Origin: Pohlia nutans
Lineage: Eukaryota > Streptophyta > Bryopsida > Bryales > Mniaceae
Direction: 5' to 3'
NCBI GenBank assembly: GCA_022496805.1
Contig: CM040094.1
Coordinates: forward strand, 9,075,501-9,139,500
Length of the DNA stretch: 64,000 nucleotides
This document shows positions 24,701 through 35,439 of this stretch, piece by piece (position 1 is the stretch's first letter; each line of letters starts with the position of its first letter). The position numbers and the translations under genes are program-made. The notes under the pieces were generated by a model that ran no database searches, was not told the origin of the DNA, and worked only from the letters and a program-made list of their open reading frames with translations.

Positions 24701-25490
24701 GCTCGTCACATGGTAATGTCAAGCTTGCTTGTCTCGGACTTTTGTACGTAACTGTGTTTTTCATAATTTCTCTCCTTGATACTTTTCGAGAACATATGAT
24801 TTTTGTAATAACTCTGTTGATAATGTGTTTGCTGATCTTCAATGCAGGTGACAGAGTGTGGTATGAGTGATGCAGTGGGTCCTGTATTTGTTGACCAGAA
24901 ACTTAGTGGTGATTTCCAGAAGAGTATTGATGCTGAGGTAGCACACTCAACCACAGTGATTTTTCACGTGCTCTGTTAATTTTCTAGCTAATTTTTTTCT
25001 TGCATTGATCATTGAACAAGGCTTTGATTTAATTCAACTTGATTTGTGCGCTAAGTGTATTTCATGTCTCATAATTCTGCTGTACAGGTTGTGCGACTGC
25101 TCAAGGAAGCCTATGAGCGTGTAAAGCAGTTATTAAAAATGGTATGTCACTGTTTGCATGGATCTGGCACACTTAGTCTGATTGTGATTTGGTTTGTGTT
25201 TATCAAACAAGACAAGTTCAGTGATATAAGACATATGGATGATAGATGTAATGTAACTTCAGAATTGTGTGGTGTAGAGTATTTATGATGTTGGTTTTTT
25301 CCATTTTTTCACTCCCTTGTGTGGTGCCCTGCAGCGTGAAGCAGATCTGCACTCATTAGCCAAAGCTCTGCTTGAACACGAAACACTGGATGCAAAAGAA
25401 ATCAAGGACATCCTAAGTCCGCTTCAGCTGGTAGACGAATTGGAAACGTCAAGAGATTTATCATCTGTGCCTTCTGTTCGACCAGCATGA
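18772..25490 (+). CDS. FTSH11: FTSH11 ATP-dependent zinc metalloprotease (chloroplast/mitochondrion)
   Basis: Membrane-bound AAA protease that degrades damaged or unassembled organellar membrane proteins; FTSH11 in Arabidopsis is linked to heat tolerance. Exons: 18772-19346, 19887-20040, 20402-20476, 20656-20744, 21414-21540, 21767-21886, 22105-22155, 22527-22588, 22854-22911, 23038-23163, 23338-23418, 23652-23781, 24061-24209, 24431-24712, 24848-24937, 25088-25141, 25335-25490. Phases agree throughout; 792 residues, close to the usual ~800. The N terminus is Ser/Arg-rich like a transit peptide. A single membrane segment ([14 protein letters not shown]) lies at about 285-298. Walker A GPPGTGKT at 386-393, Walker B VFIDEID at about 442-448, arginine-finger region RPGRFDRH at 499-506, zinc site HESGH at 604-608, third ligand Asp near 682 (GARSDLQQ). 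FTSH11-like features include the DDAKxELEE-type entry ([10 protein letters not shown]) and [13 protein letters not shown]. All catalytic residues are present. Confidence 0.96.
19448..19625. repeat. Imperfect tandem repeat, FTSH11 intron 1
   Basis: Repeated words TACCTTGAAATG, GAAATGTCTCCTACC or GAAATGTCTTCTACC, and CACGCAAAATCAAT or CTCACAAAAAACAAT form about two and a half diverged units of roughly 75 bp just after exon 1. Confidence 0.65.
20853..21324. mobile_element. Harbinger-like element with a central hairpin, FTSH11 intron 4
   Basis: The left end AGGCCCTCTTTACACTAGAGG is mirrored by CCTCTAGTGTAAAGAGG at the right, followed by a second short copy and GGCCC next to TTA. Ends resemble the GGGCC/TTA elements at 5319 and 39766. 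TTA occurs on both sides but two bases out of register on the left. No coding capacity. Confidence 0.6.
21067..21126. repeat. Near-perfect 60-bp palindrome
   Basis: GCCCCCGGATTTTGC pairs with GCAAAATCCGGGGGC, and CCCACCTC pairs with GAGGTGGG, separated by two short mismatched stretches, so the whole 60 bases can form one long hairpin. It lies at the centre of the intron 4 Harbinger-like element. Confidence 0.85.
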
Positions 25491-26263
25491 ATTTGCCAGA
25501 ACGTGTGGAACTCTACGGTATTGGTTCTAGACATTTTAAATTAAAAGTTTATGTGGCACCTTTATTTTTGAGTGGCAGGGAGCAATATGTTTGTCTTGTA
25601 TTTCACTTGAGCAGCTGCCATCGTGTTTAGAAACCCTAAATCTGCTGCAACAATTGCCGGTATATAGATTAGGTATTTTTGTGGAGTGGAGCTTCAACTG
25701 CAATATATCGATGAAACCCCTAAAGGCCTTCCGCCATGACTGTGGAATCTTACTTCATTTATCTGCCACTCAGTTTCACTTTGGCATCTTATATTTTAAA
25801 AGTGTAGTTTTAATGGTCCTATCAGACAAGCCTGTATGTTTTCTTTGGGTCTCGAACTTCTTAGTTTTTCTGGTGGGAGGGAAAAGAAATTGTAATGTGA
25901 TTTTTTTTGAAGTGTTCACCAGTTCTACTGGGGTTCCATGAAAATAGGGACTCTTGTAGCAGGGTTGTCCTACTCGACCACCAGACAGAGGCCCAAAAAC
26001 GTCTATCAGGGTGGGCTTCCATGTATGATCGGATCCGGTGGAATCAGGAAAACGACTAGGATTGAGGTCTCAAACTTCACCGGAAGAGGGTGAGTGGAGA
26101 AGTGGACATTGAGTCTCATTGCTCATCGGTGGCACCTTTCATTGGCTACTTTCTTTGTTGCGTCTAAGTTTAGGTGCATGGCAGGTATATTTGAGTGTAC
26201 AGATTGGTGGGGGCCCTCATGGATGTCCTCTCTATCTGTGCACATGGAAGTGCTTTGCAGATT
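25491..26263. other. FTSH11 3' flank
   Basis: Presumably begins with the FTSH11 3' UTR. A short AACCCCTAAAGGCC word near 25717 resembles one piggyBac-like terminus, but no partner end was found. I see no further gene. Confidence 0.45.
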
Positions 26264-26265
26264 TA

Positions 26266-26663
26266 AGGTTGGATGTCCTAAAACCACCAACTTAAGAAAT
26301 ATGGCCTCATTTTAACAAGGTTATTTACGAAAAATATTTTTCGGTCATTTGGAAGAAGATTTCTCACGGAATGCACAAATTTTCGTAATTTAATTCCCAA
26401 TATTCAATTTGATACAAATTTTTGAAGTGAAAAGAACTTTGTGACCCAAAACAGACCTCTAGGTTTCCTCATGTCCACACCATGTGATACTAATTTTCAC
26501 TAATAATGATACCCAAAACCACCAACTATTTCTTGCAATGCTAGTCGTGCCATTGGTCTACTTCAATAGTGAAATTGGTGGTTTTGGGTCTAAACTGTGG
26601 TGGCCCCAAGAAAGGTCTACATGTGAGAATTGGGGGAGGTGGTGGTTTTAGGACATCCTACCT
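26266..26663. mobile_element. AGGT-ended MITE
   Basis: After TA (26264-26265), inverted ends AGGTTGGATGTCC and GGACATCCTACCT enclose 398 bp; the next inverted block is TAAAACCACCA. The right flank is TG instead of TA. It is related to 61366-61762, with which it shares the CCAAGAAA and CACCATGTG-type interior blocks in inverse order. Confidence 0.75.
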
Positions 26664-27426
26664 TGTGGTGGTGAATATTTGATGATTGTTGAATATCAGA
26701 ATTGAAGGCATCCTACTTTTCGGTGCACGACACTTCGATCATATATCTGCATCATCACTAACCAATTGCTGGTACCGCACTAGAGTAAAGATAATTCAAT
26801 GAAGTGGATGAAGAATGTCACAAGAGTAGAAAATAGTAACAAAAACGAGTTCTTTTTTTTAATTTGTGTGTACTTCAGGCATCCTATGTGGCAAATGAGT
26901 GATGAAATGGCTAAGGTAGTGGGACCAATTCCCGACTGAATTTCAGGTTTGCATACTTAGACTTGTGAAAGAAATTTTTTATAATTTTTGGATGCTCTGC
27001 AAAGCTATTGCAAAGGCATCCCCAAGAAAAAAACATTTTTTGAGCATTTCTACAATTTTCTGTGATTTTTTAAGTCTGAAAGCTTAGAGTGACCATTAAC
27101 CGCTCATAGAGTCATGGTTTTCGTGAGAGCTTGGATTCTGAAAATAGAGTGCTTCTACACCAATCAGAAGCTCTTGATTTTTCCAAGCATGGACGAAATT
27201 AGAACACTCTTGGATACTATTTGAAACCATGCTGGCTAGTTTCTGACACCCACCCTCCAACCAGTAGGGGTCGAAAATACAACCCGGTCGGAAATATGAC
27301 CCTCTACCTTATAAAGAAGCAAAAAGTGTTATTTTGGGCACTGTTGCTTGGGATTTTTTGAAGTGAAACCAACAGAACTCGCGTTGTCTGCATGTATAAG
27401 AACTTTTGGAACTTTAAGGCATGTGA
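26664..27426. other. Spacer without recognisable feature
   Basis: AT-rich sequence with no coding exon, RNA gene or clear inverted ends. Confidence 0.45.
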
Positions 27427-27550
27427 CCACAAGGGGACAAATTATGACACGACATTATTCAATCCAAACATAGTTCAAAGGAGATCAAAAGAGATGTTAG
27501 AAGGAGGTTGAAAAGGGAGGTTCCATGGCCTTCTTTTCGGTTAGATCTAA
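27427..27550 (-). repeat. Dispersed repeat, inverse of 17674-17782
   Basis: Read on the minus strand it shows AACCTCCCTTTTC, CTTCTAACATCTC and TTTGTCCCCTTGTGG in the same order as the segment at 17674. It abuts a decayed piggyBac-like element. Confidence 0.5.
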
Positions 27551-27584
27551 TGGTGCATTGAAATGCAATTAAGATAATTTGGTG

Positions 27585-28130
27585 CCATGATGCCGTGCAG
27601 TCCCGATTCAACAGTGTTTTCAAAGATTTGTTATAAAATGTTTGATGAAAAATAAAAATGGAGTTGATGTACAAAACAAAGTTGTGAATGTTAATGTGAA
27701 GATAATATTTGTACGGTTGTATTCATCATATTTATTATTAATATTTTTTAATTAATTTTGCAATGTTTTCTCTTGAAATTCAATTTAAAATCCAAAATCA
27801 ACACAAAAAAATCAAAAAATATTGTAATGAAATTGGAATAACATATACTGCAAGATGGTATGGTTTCCATTATTTGATTCTACTTATTATGGAAAATCAT
27901 GTTTAAGGTCCCACTTTTTCAAGTAAGAATGAAACTTGACATAAACCACTTCTGTATTTTTTCATAAATTCACATTGTTTTATTTTGAAGATCCGTACCG
28001 TACAAATGGTAGTTAACTAGCATAAGAATCAAGAGAAATTTGGATGGATGAAAAAGATCACCATATGTGGTAAAGAGACACAACAGAAATCATCCAGCGT
28101 CCAGAATATGGACGCTGGAGCTTCAAAAGG
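27585..28130 (+). mobile_element. PiggyBac-like MITE, family B, left end decayed
   Basis: The interior matches 13365-13910 (GTTATAAAATGTTTGATG, AAGAATGAAACTTGACATA). The right end CTTCAAAAGG is followed by TTAA (28131-28134). The expected left CCCTTTA terminus is no longer recognisable, so the start is approximate. It keeps the uninterrupted GTTTAAGG site used as the empty-site reference for 33388. Confidence 0.7.
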
Positions 28131-28178
28131 TTAACTAAACATGGTTTCTGTTGAACATTGGGTTACTAATGTTGTATA

Positions 28179-31100
28179 ATGTGTTTTCACATAAAATTAT
28201 TATATAAATTATTGGCACATAAAATTTACAATATAGAACAAATCACCCTTCCCAACGGAACAAAACTAATGTCACCAGAAGATTTTAAAATATACTATCA
28301 AAACCCTACAAAACTAGACAAAAGTGCACTAAACTTAGCAGCAAAACTCTTCTGTGAACCAACATGCAATGAAGATTGCACAAACACATGCCGAATACAT
28401 TCCCCACCACGCACACTCAAAGATAAATATAAAACATACAACCCCCACAGAATCCCCAGAACACCAATAAACCCCGTACAAATCCCTCAACCACCTCAAC
28501 CACAACAACTAGCCCCACCACAAAACATAAAAAATGACCCCATAAGATTCCCCATTAGCACAATATTAAACCACAAAACAATTACAACAAAAGATAAATA
28601 TAAAATACCTAAAAAATACAACACCTATCTATGTCAATGGATAGACTCAAACCACATAACATACAATAAATGGTTACAACAACGCGAACTATTTCCACTA
28701 AACCTACCAACAGTAATACATCATAATCTAAATCTACTTACAAAATATTACACAGATTATAAAAACAAACAACATCAAAATATCATAAATACACAATTTA
28801 CACCCGAAAAAAATAGAGACACAAGATACATCCCACCTCCAACAATAATCCCGCACATTAACCCCTAAATTTCGTTGTGTTTTTGGGAGCTTAAAACCTC
28901 AAAACTGCGATTTTCTACCTCTATGTACTCCCGGGGATGTGAACCAAGTTTTTTTACTTCTTTTAGAATTCCAACCGTAAGATCTTGTACCTAAGCCTAT
29001 TCATAGCTACTGTTTCAAAAATTGACCGTTGGATGTTTATCATTTGCAAGATCATAACATCCAAAGTTTGTGCAAAAGTTTTTCGGGGCATTGCTTGGGA
29101 GGCATTGTCTCCATAGTGCAAAGGGGGACTTGAAGATTGTTACTCCAAACATTTTGCTCATATTTTTTTCCATATAGATAACTAAGTTGGGTACGCTTAT
29201 GCAAAATTTTAGAGACTCATTACGCGTTTCAAACCTTCATCTAAATTAATTTCCGGAAGTAGGTATAAAAATGGCAATTTGGTGAAACATGCATCACATT
29301 AATTGTATTTGATTTTTGGAAAAAATGAACGGTGATTAGGTACCTCTATGATTTTATAAATTTTAGGCGAAATTATTTTAAAAAAATTTCAAAATCTCAA
29401 ATTTTGACAAATTTCGAAAGAAATGGATGTGAAATTACAAAAAACCTTGGAGGTTGTTGTTCTTTATTTTGGAGGCTGCCCTTGTCAAGCCAAGAATATA
29501 ATCAACATGGGTCACTTCAAATTATGAGCCTAAATGTTGTGAAGAGCATGCCTCCCAAAAAAAATTGAAAAAATGATTATAATAAAAAGTTTTTTTCTGC
29601 CCCAGTTGGGCTTGAAACCAAAAATTTCAATAAAAAAATTATAAAATCCGAATTTGACTTTGTAATTTTTACCCCACACACCTTGTATGTACGACCATGC
29701 CCACGCCAAATTATAGTCTAAAATTCTTAATTTAGACCTTCCATCTAAGCTGCCCGAAACAGCAAAAAGTCATTTTGGTTTTTAAGGGCCTTTAGGGGTT
29801 AAAACATCCACAATTGAATGTAACCCAGAAAGAGACATAGACACAAACAAGTGCACCATTCAAATACAAAATGATAAAACCCACATATATAATGACACCG
29901 GTAAATATATCACCACCATTCCAACTACAAGAATAAAATGGTTATGGCAACAATATAACAACAACAAATACAACATCCACAGACTAATACCTGCTATACA
30001 ACCATTTGAAACAGAAGTAGTTTGGCTATACCAAAGATATGAACACAAACACCACAAAAAGAATACAATAAGAACACCACACCATACCATCCCATCCAAC
30101 ATTCTAGACACACTAATAACAACATTTATTATAACACACTCATACTTTTCCTCACCAATTACATGTTCCATGAAATCTACCCAATTCTACTCAACATTCG
30201 CTAGAGACAAGATTATTGGCTCACTAGGGGAAGCCTTTCAATACAAATGGAAAGGTATCGGATATGCACACCTAAATGACGGTGAAACAGCACAACAAGC
30301 AATACATTGGGCAAGACTAGCAGCAAAACAAGACCCAGAAACTGTCACCATTTTAGCAATCCCAGACACCAGCTAGTACCAAAATCTATCACCGTACAAC
30401 GGACCCTTCCCGGATACGCATGCCATTATACATTTTGCCGCGGACACCATTACGTATGACGAATCTACAATACCACTAGAACCCAACAAAACCCGAAACG
30501 AACCACTTGCAATGCATATATGGTGTATACACCATCAAAACAACAACATTGGCACAATAAACCAAATAGACACCATAAACACAACAATAGAAAATGTACA
30601 AATTCCGCAATACCATACACAAACAGCACCACCCACACCACCAAACACAAAAGTTAATAAAAGCACAAAATGAAACAAACTCATATACCCGCCCTATAAC
30701 AATCTACAAAACATGTGGGTAAATCCCCTTCCAAATTTCAGAATAAACACTACACTAAAATTTCTACCACAGTACAGCTATTACACAGATGGATCCTTTT
30801 TACCACCTAAAGAAGATGATGACGGCCATTGGAAAAAAGAAAAAGCTGGATATGGAATCTACAACCCATCTAAACTAGATGTACAAATATCAAAAAGACT
30901 GCCTGGATTACAAACATGCTTCAGAGCAGAACTAATGGCCATACATGGAACACTTTCACTAATCACCACTAAATACATAAACAAACCTGCACATATTTTT
31001 ACTGATTGTCTCAATTGTATACATGTTCTAAACACACAACTAAAACACCCAACCCAACAAAACAACCACGCCGATAAAACCATATTAGAAGAAATGCTAA

Positions 31101-32194
31101 AAATGCTAAAAATACGAACACAACCAACTACAATATACAAAGTTAAAACACACGCTAAAATTAACGGAAATGAACACGCAGACCAACTCGCAAAAGAAGG
31201 TACCATGAAAAGAGATTATCAATTTGCAATAAGTCCACACGAATTTGCACATACCACACCTTACTACTTCCAAAAAGACACATGGCCCGGTCGTATCAAA
31301 CGACCAGACAAAGGACCAGTTAGATGTTTGGAAGAATACATAAAGAAACATGACCGAGAAAATAATCTAGAATTACTAGCACAAAACTTTCCCAACATTA
31401 ACAAATGGACAACAAACCCCGTTATAGATAACAAAATGTCCAATGACTTTTGGAATAACCCAGCAATAACAGACTCACAAAAAACAAGCATACTAAAATT
31501 TAGAACCGGTCAATACATGGGTAATGCCAGAAAACATATAATTTTCGGCATACAAAGATTTCCTTCAAAAACATGTCCCATCTGTAATTCACAAGACGCA
31601 GATACATGGCTACATGTACTTTTAATATGCAAACAACACCATATACACGCACTAAGAACCAAAAGGCACAATAAAGCGGTATGGGAATTAAGAAAATTAA
31701 TATTATCCTCAAATAAATCAAGATGCTACACTCTCATGAATGCGGGCACATTCAACAATAACCCATAAGAAAACACAGTCCCTACATGGTTATTACCATG
31801 TACTTGTAATCAACAAAGATGTCAATGTAATGCCAGATTCAAACCAGATATATTATGCATTAAAGGCCTCCCATACCAAAGCCTACCTCCTCTAAACCCC
31901 GTTGATAACCTAACCATACAATTTATAGAATTCACATACACAAACGACAGATTTTCACCAGAAACAATTGGTAGAATTTTTTTAAAATACCAACCTCTAA
32001 TTAATAACATCATACAGCAAGGTTGGAAAGTAGATCCTATCATAGTCATTACAGCAGGAGCTAGAGGAACCACACGTCCCCTCTATGAAACAACTAGAAA
32101 CAAAATTCAACATTTGCGAAACCTCCATAAAACACACATTCAAAACAATAAATACCATTGCCATACAGTATGCCGGATCTATCCTTTTACATAA
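28179..32194 (+). pseudogene. RNase H retroelement polyprotein, broken frame
   Basis: One reading frame runs through the whole region once the 941 bases formed by the 28862-29798 insertion plus one TTAA are discounted; the frame after it is the same as before. Remaining breaks are stop codons at about 30374 (TAG), 30671 (TGA) and 31766 (TAA), with the terminal stop at 32192. The N-terminal part has a C-x3-C-x3-C-x3-C cluster (CEPTCNEDCTNTC). RNase H lies at about 30780-31190, with all four acidic residues in YTDGSF, RAELMA, FTDCLN and NEHADQLA. A zinc motif C-x2-C-x9-H-x4-C starts near 31574, followed by a tail with ITAGARGT. The segment at 30200-30450 (GSLGEAFQYKW, TILAIPDTS, HFAADTITY) weakly recalls PCIF1-type methyltransferase-like domains of some algal elements; this is tentative and no NPPF motif is present. 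Confidence 0.7.
28862..29798 (-). mobile_element. PiggyBac-like element, family C (copy 2)
   Basis: TTAA (28858-28861, 29799-29802) flanks 937 bp running from CCCCTAAATTTC to CCTTTAGGGG. It is the inverse of 14657-15593, with the same length and only scattered differences. It splits the retroelement reading frame. Confidence 0.92.
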
Positions 32195-32304
32195 AAGACG
32201 TATAGAGAATAATCAAACAATACCAACAGACGTAGTACATTAAAAAAGGGGGGGTAGTGGTGAAAACCACTGCTAGCCACTCTTCAAATTCACTAGCTCA
32301 GCTT

Positions 32305-32478
32305 GTCTCAGGGGATAGGTGGGGCCGGTTGGTTGGTACAACTTTCCTGCCATGATAATTCACTAGCAGCACCAAGCCATGTGTATCACACCACTGCTCA
32401 ACGAGCCCAACTGGTTTCGAACCCAGACCACATAATCGTGATACAACGCCCTTCACCAACCAACCAAAGAACTCATGA
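32305..32478 (-). mobile_element. tRNA-derived SINE-like element (copy 1)
   Basis: On the minus strand, a box-A-like TGGTTGGTGAAGGGCG is followed 30-40 bases later by a box-B-like GGGTTCGAAACC, then a shared body (GCTAGTGAATTATCATGG, TACCAACCAACCGGCCCC). The same order occurs at 40178-40362. Too degenerate and long to be a functional tRNA. Confidence 0.55.
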
Positions 32479-33069
32479 CTTGGCGATAAAAATTAACACT
32501 AAACATACCTTTATACAAACTAACACTCATCCAACAGAGCTTCGCTTTTCTCCTGTTACTGTTATTGTTACTTTGTTTTGGTTACTATAGTGTCCATCCT
32601 CGCAAGGGGAGAGTAGTATTGTCCCAATGTCCCTTTGTCCCGTGGGCATCGGATCATTGACATTACAAACGGACACTTTATTCACGCCGGCTCTTTCTAT
32701 AGGATTGGTGTTTCTATCTATCTATTTGTTTTCACGTCACTTGTGGTACACTGAACATCACCATATAAGTTACTGTGGGTGGGTGAATTGCGAAGGTACA
32801 TTCATCCATTTGGAAAAAATTCTCATCTGTTAAAACAAATTTTCATCAAATTTGAATGAATTTTATAACAATATTTTGGAAAAATAGTTATTGGTTAAAC
32901 CTCTTGCAAATACCATGGGATACAATATATGGTGATTTTAGTGTAGCACTGTAGTTAAAGTGCTCCTCTCCATAAAATAAAACCATACACAATTAGAGTA
33001 AAATTGGATTGATCAATTCTTATAATTTCTTTAAAAGTAAATAATTACATAAGGGCTTAAATCCAACAC
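32479..33069. other. Spacer between SINE-like copy and family B element
   Basis: AT-rich, with no recognised gene or repeat ends. The ORFs of up to 95 residues show no conserved motif. Confidence 0.4.
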
Positions 33070-33073
33070 TTAT

Positions 33074-34144
33074 CCCTTTACCGTCCCAATTCAACATCTT
33101 TTTCAAAGATTCGTTGTAAAATGTTTGATGAAAAACAAAATGGAGTTGATGTGCAAAGCAAAGTTGTAAATGTCAATGTGAAGATTCCATCTGCACGTGT
33201 TAGATTCATCATATTCTTTATTGATATTTTTAATGAATTTTGCAAAGGTTTCTCTTGAAATTCTATTAAAATCCAAAATTAACATAAAAAGATACTAAGA
33301 TATTGTAATGAAATTGGAATAACATGTACTATGAGATGGCATGGTTTCCATTATTTTATTCTACATATTTTGGAAAATCACATTTAACCCCTAAGTGACG
33401 GATCAACCATTTTATGGTCGCTGCCCTTTTTTTACGGGCTGCCCAAGATGGAAAAAAACTTTTTGTAGAAAATAAAAAATATTTTCCAATAGGAAATCAA
33501 GTCTACTTTCCAACCCAATTTGAATCATGTCGATCCGAGTTAAACTCCACCGGGGAGAAATTTTCAAAGACAAACACCCTCTACATTGGCTAGTGTTAGA
33601 AAATTTACTATTTGGGGAAAGTAATGATGTTCTCTCCATTGAAAAATGTGCAATTTTGAGTTTTACAATAGAATGTCTAGTTTTAACCAATCATATCAAA
33701 TTTCAAATTCTAAAAATAAAATTTGTAATTTTGATAAATATTTGAAGCTAAAGGCTTCTATATTCATTATGAGAGAATAAAAAGCTATTTTTTGAAATTT
33801 GATTGTATGAATAATTACTAAACATCAAGCTCCTCATTTTCTCTTTTGGACTAAACTTCATCAAAGTTGAAGAAGTATTTTTTTATAACACATTTATGTT
33901 TTGCCCTTACCCCGGCCGTCGTTTAGGGGTTAAGGTCTCACTTTTTGAATTAAGAATGAAACAATTTTGTTGTTTTTCAAAGAATTACAATATTTTATTT
34001 TGAATATCCATACTGTACAAATGATAGTCAACTAGCACAAAAACCTAGAGAAATTTAAATGGATGAAAAAATGTACAAGATGTAGTATTGATAAAAGTGC
34101 AATCCTTTCGTTGTCCATTATATGGATGCAAGCGCGTTAAAGAA
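33074..34144 (+). mobile_element. PiggyBac-like MITE, family B, host of a nested element
   Basis: The left flank is TTAT (33070-33073, a changed TTAA), then CCCTTTACCGTCCC. The right end has decayed to GTTAAAGAA before TTAA (34145-34148). The interior matches 13365-13910 but is split by 33388-33929 at a TTAA site. Confidence 0.8.
33388..33929 (+). mobile_element. PiggyBac-like MITE, family E, nested in family B
   Basis: TTAA (33384-33387, 33930-33933) flanks 542 bp running from CCCCTAAGTGACGG to CCGTCGTTTAGGGG. It is inserted in another repeat whose other copies have a single TTAA at this spot, which proves the TTAA duplication. The inverse copy is at 38943-39482. Confidence 0.92.
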
Positions 34145-34148
34145 TTAA

Positions 34149-35437
34149 CTCAACTCGAACTCAAATAGATAGAACCTTGAGGAATAGGGGCAAATAATTG
34201 CCACTGATACAATTTTTAGAAATCTGCAAACTTGGTTTTGGTAGCCAATTTGGTCTCGGGGAGGTCACTTCCAAATATTATGTAACAATGTGCGAACAAA
34301 GATAGGATCCAAATAAATTTTTGAAGGTTTAGGGTATAAATGATTTACATTAATATAGGATGCTCAAAATTGATTACAAGAATAAGATGAGAATATTCCC
34401 ATAATATTACTAATTACAGTAAGAATTATCTTTTAATTTTAGGGTGCTTTTAAATACCTTTTGTTCACACGTGATACTCAAAAGATACAAAGAGTGACCT
34501 CCCCGAGAATTTGGTAGCACTTCCCTTCAATACACTCTTCATTCACGGTGGCCCTTCGGGCCAAAGTTACTCGTCTTCTTTTGGATAATCCGATGCTGCA
34601 AGCACGTCTTTCACTTGCACAATTGAACCGGTACAAGTCCAATATTTTTATGTTCAAAAAAGATTATATATTATAAAAAGTACAAGTTGTCACTTTACCA
34701 TGTCACTATCCTTTCTAATACCCATTACAATACCATGTGGCAAAATCATCCATTTTTTACATCCATGCTATTCATGCAATTTTTTCACAACAATTGGCGA
34801 CACGTAAGGTATAATCATTAGAACGTGTTAGGGACCAATTCCAATCACCTATGGAAGCACATGTTTCAACTTTGTGAGTTCCCAATCAAATTATCACAAC
34901 CATTAGTCGTAGCAGTTTGATGATCGATTATGACTTGTTTGCCAAGTCAACAAAATGATTTAATTAGAAATGAAAGACAAGTATTGGTTCCCCTACTAAC
35001 GTCAATAGACTTTGAGTGAACATTAGATTTGTCCCCCCATAAAGAGTTTGTGTTAGGAACTAAAAAAAAATGTTGTGTGCAAAGTTTGAAAGCATAAAAA
35101 ATGGTGTTAAAAAACTTTTGACCCAAGTTTTCTTGCGCGCCCCAAAGTTTTTGGCAATAATCTAGCCTGACACCGTGGACCATGTGGGTTTAGTAAGCTT
35201 TCTTATATGCGACAGGCTTTTACTCACTCTAAACCAAATCACTCACCCAACATTTCTCTCCCGGGAATGACTCTAGTTGAATTTACCTTTTCAATTTTAT
35301 CATGATACAGGCCCAATCAACCCTCAACTTTACAAATAACTCAATTGTGATAAAATTAATTAAAAATTGGGCTTGGTTATGAAAACCCAAAATTTCATGT
35401 GGTGCAATTTCTTATTATTGAGAACCATTGCTCTAAA
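34149..35437. other. Spacer without recognisable gene
   Basis: AT-rich with no conserved coding segment. A GC-richer patch at 34500-34640 has no recognised feature. Confidence 0.4.
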
Positions 35438-35439
35438 TA

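Larger units (their letters stand above)
28140..32250 (+). mobile_element. Decayed non-LTR-like retroelement with RNase H
   Basis: A block with a very A/C-rich, G-poor plus strand carries one long broken reading frame (see the pseudogene entry). The RNase H followed by a Cys/His zinc motif and RHN segment is characteristic of the 3' part of certain LINE-type elements. No reverse transcriptase, LTR or terminal inverted repeat was found. Limits are set by the change in composition. It is interrupted by a piggyBac-like element (28862-29798) and followed by a SINE-like copy. Confidence 0.65.

Noticed and set aside
28179..32194. LTR retrotransposon or endogenous virus
   Set aside because: No LTRs, gag zinc knuckle, protease, integrase or envelope signature; the RNase H plus Cys/His zinc motif fits LINE-type elements better.
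32410..32470. Functional tRNA gene on the minus strand
   Set aside because: Box A and box B are recognisable, but no acceptor stem or anticodon arm folds, and the same body is found in a second dispersed copy.
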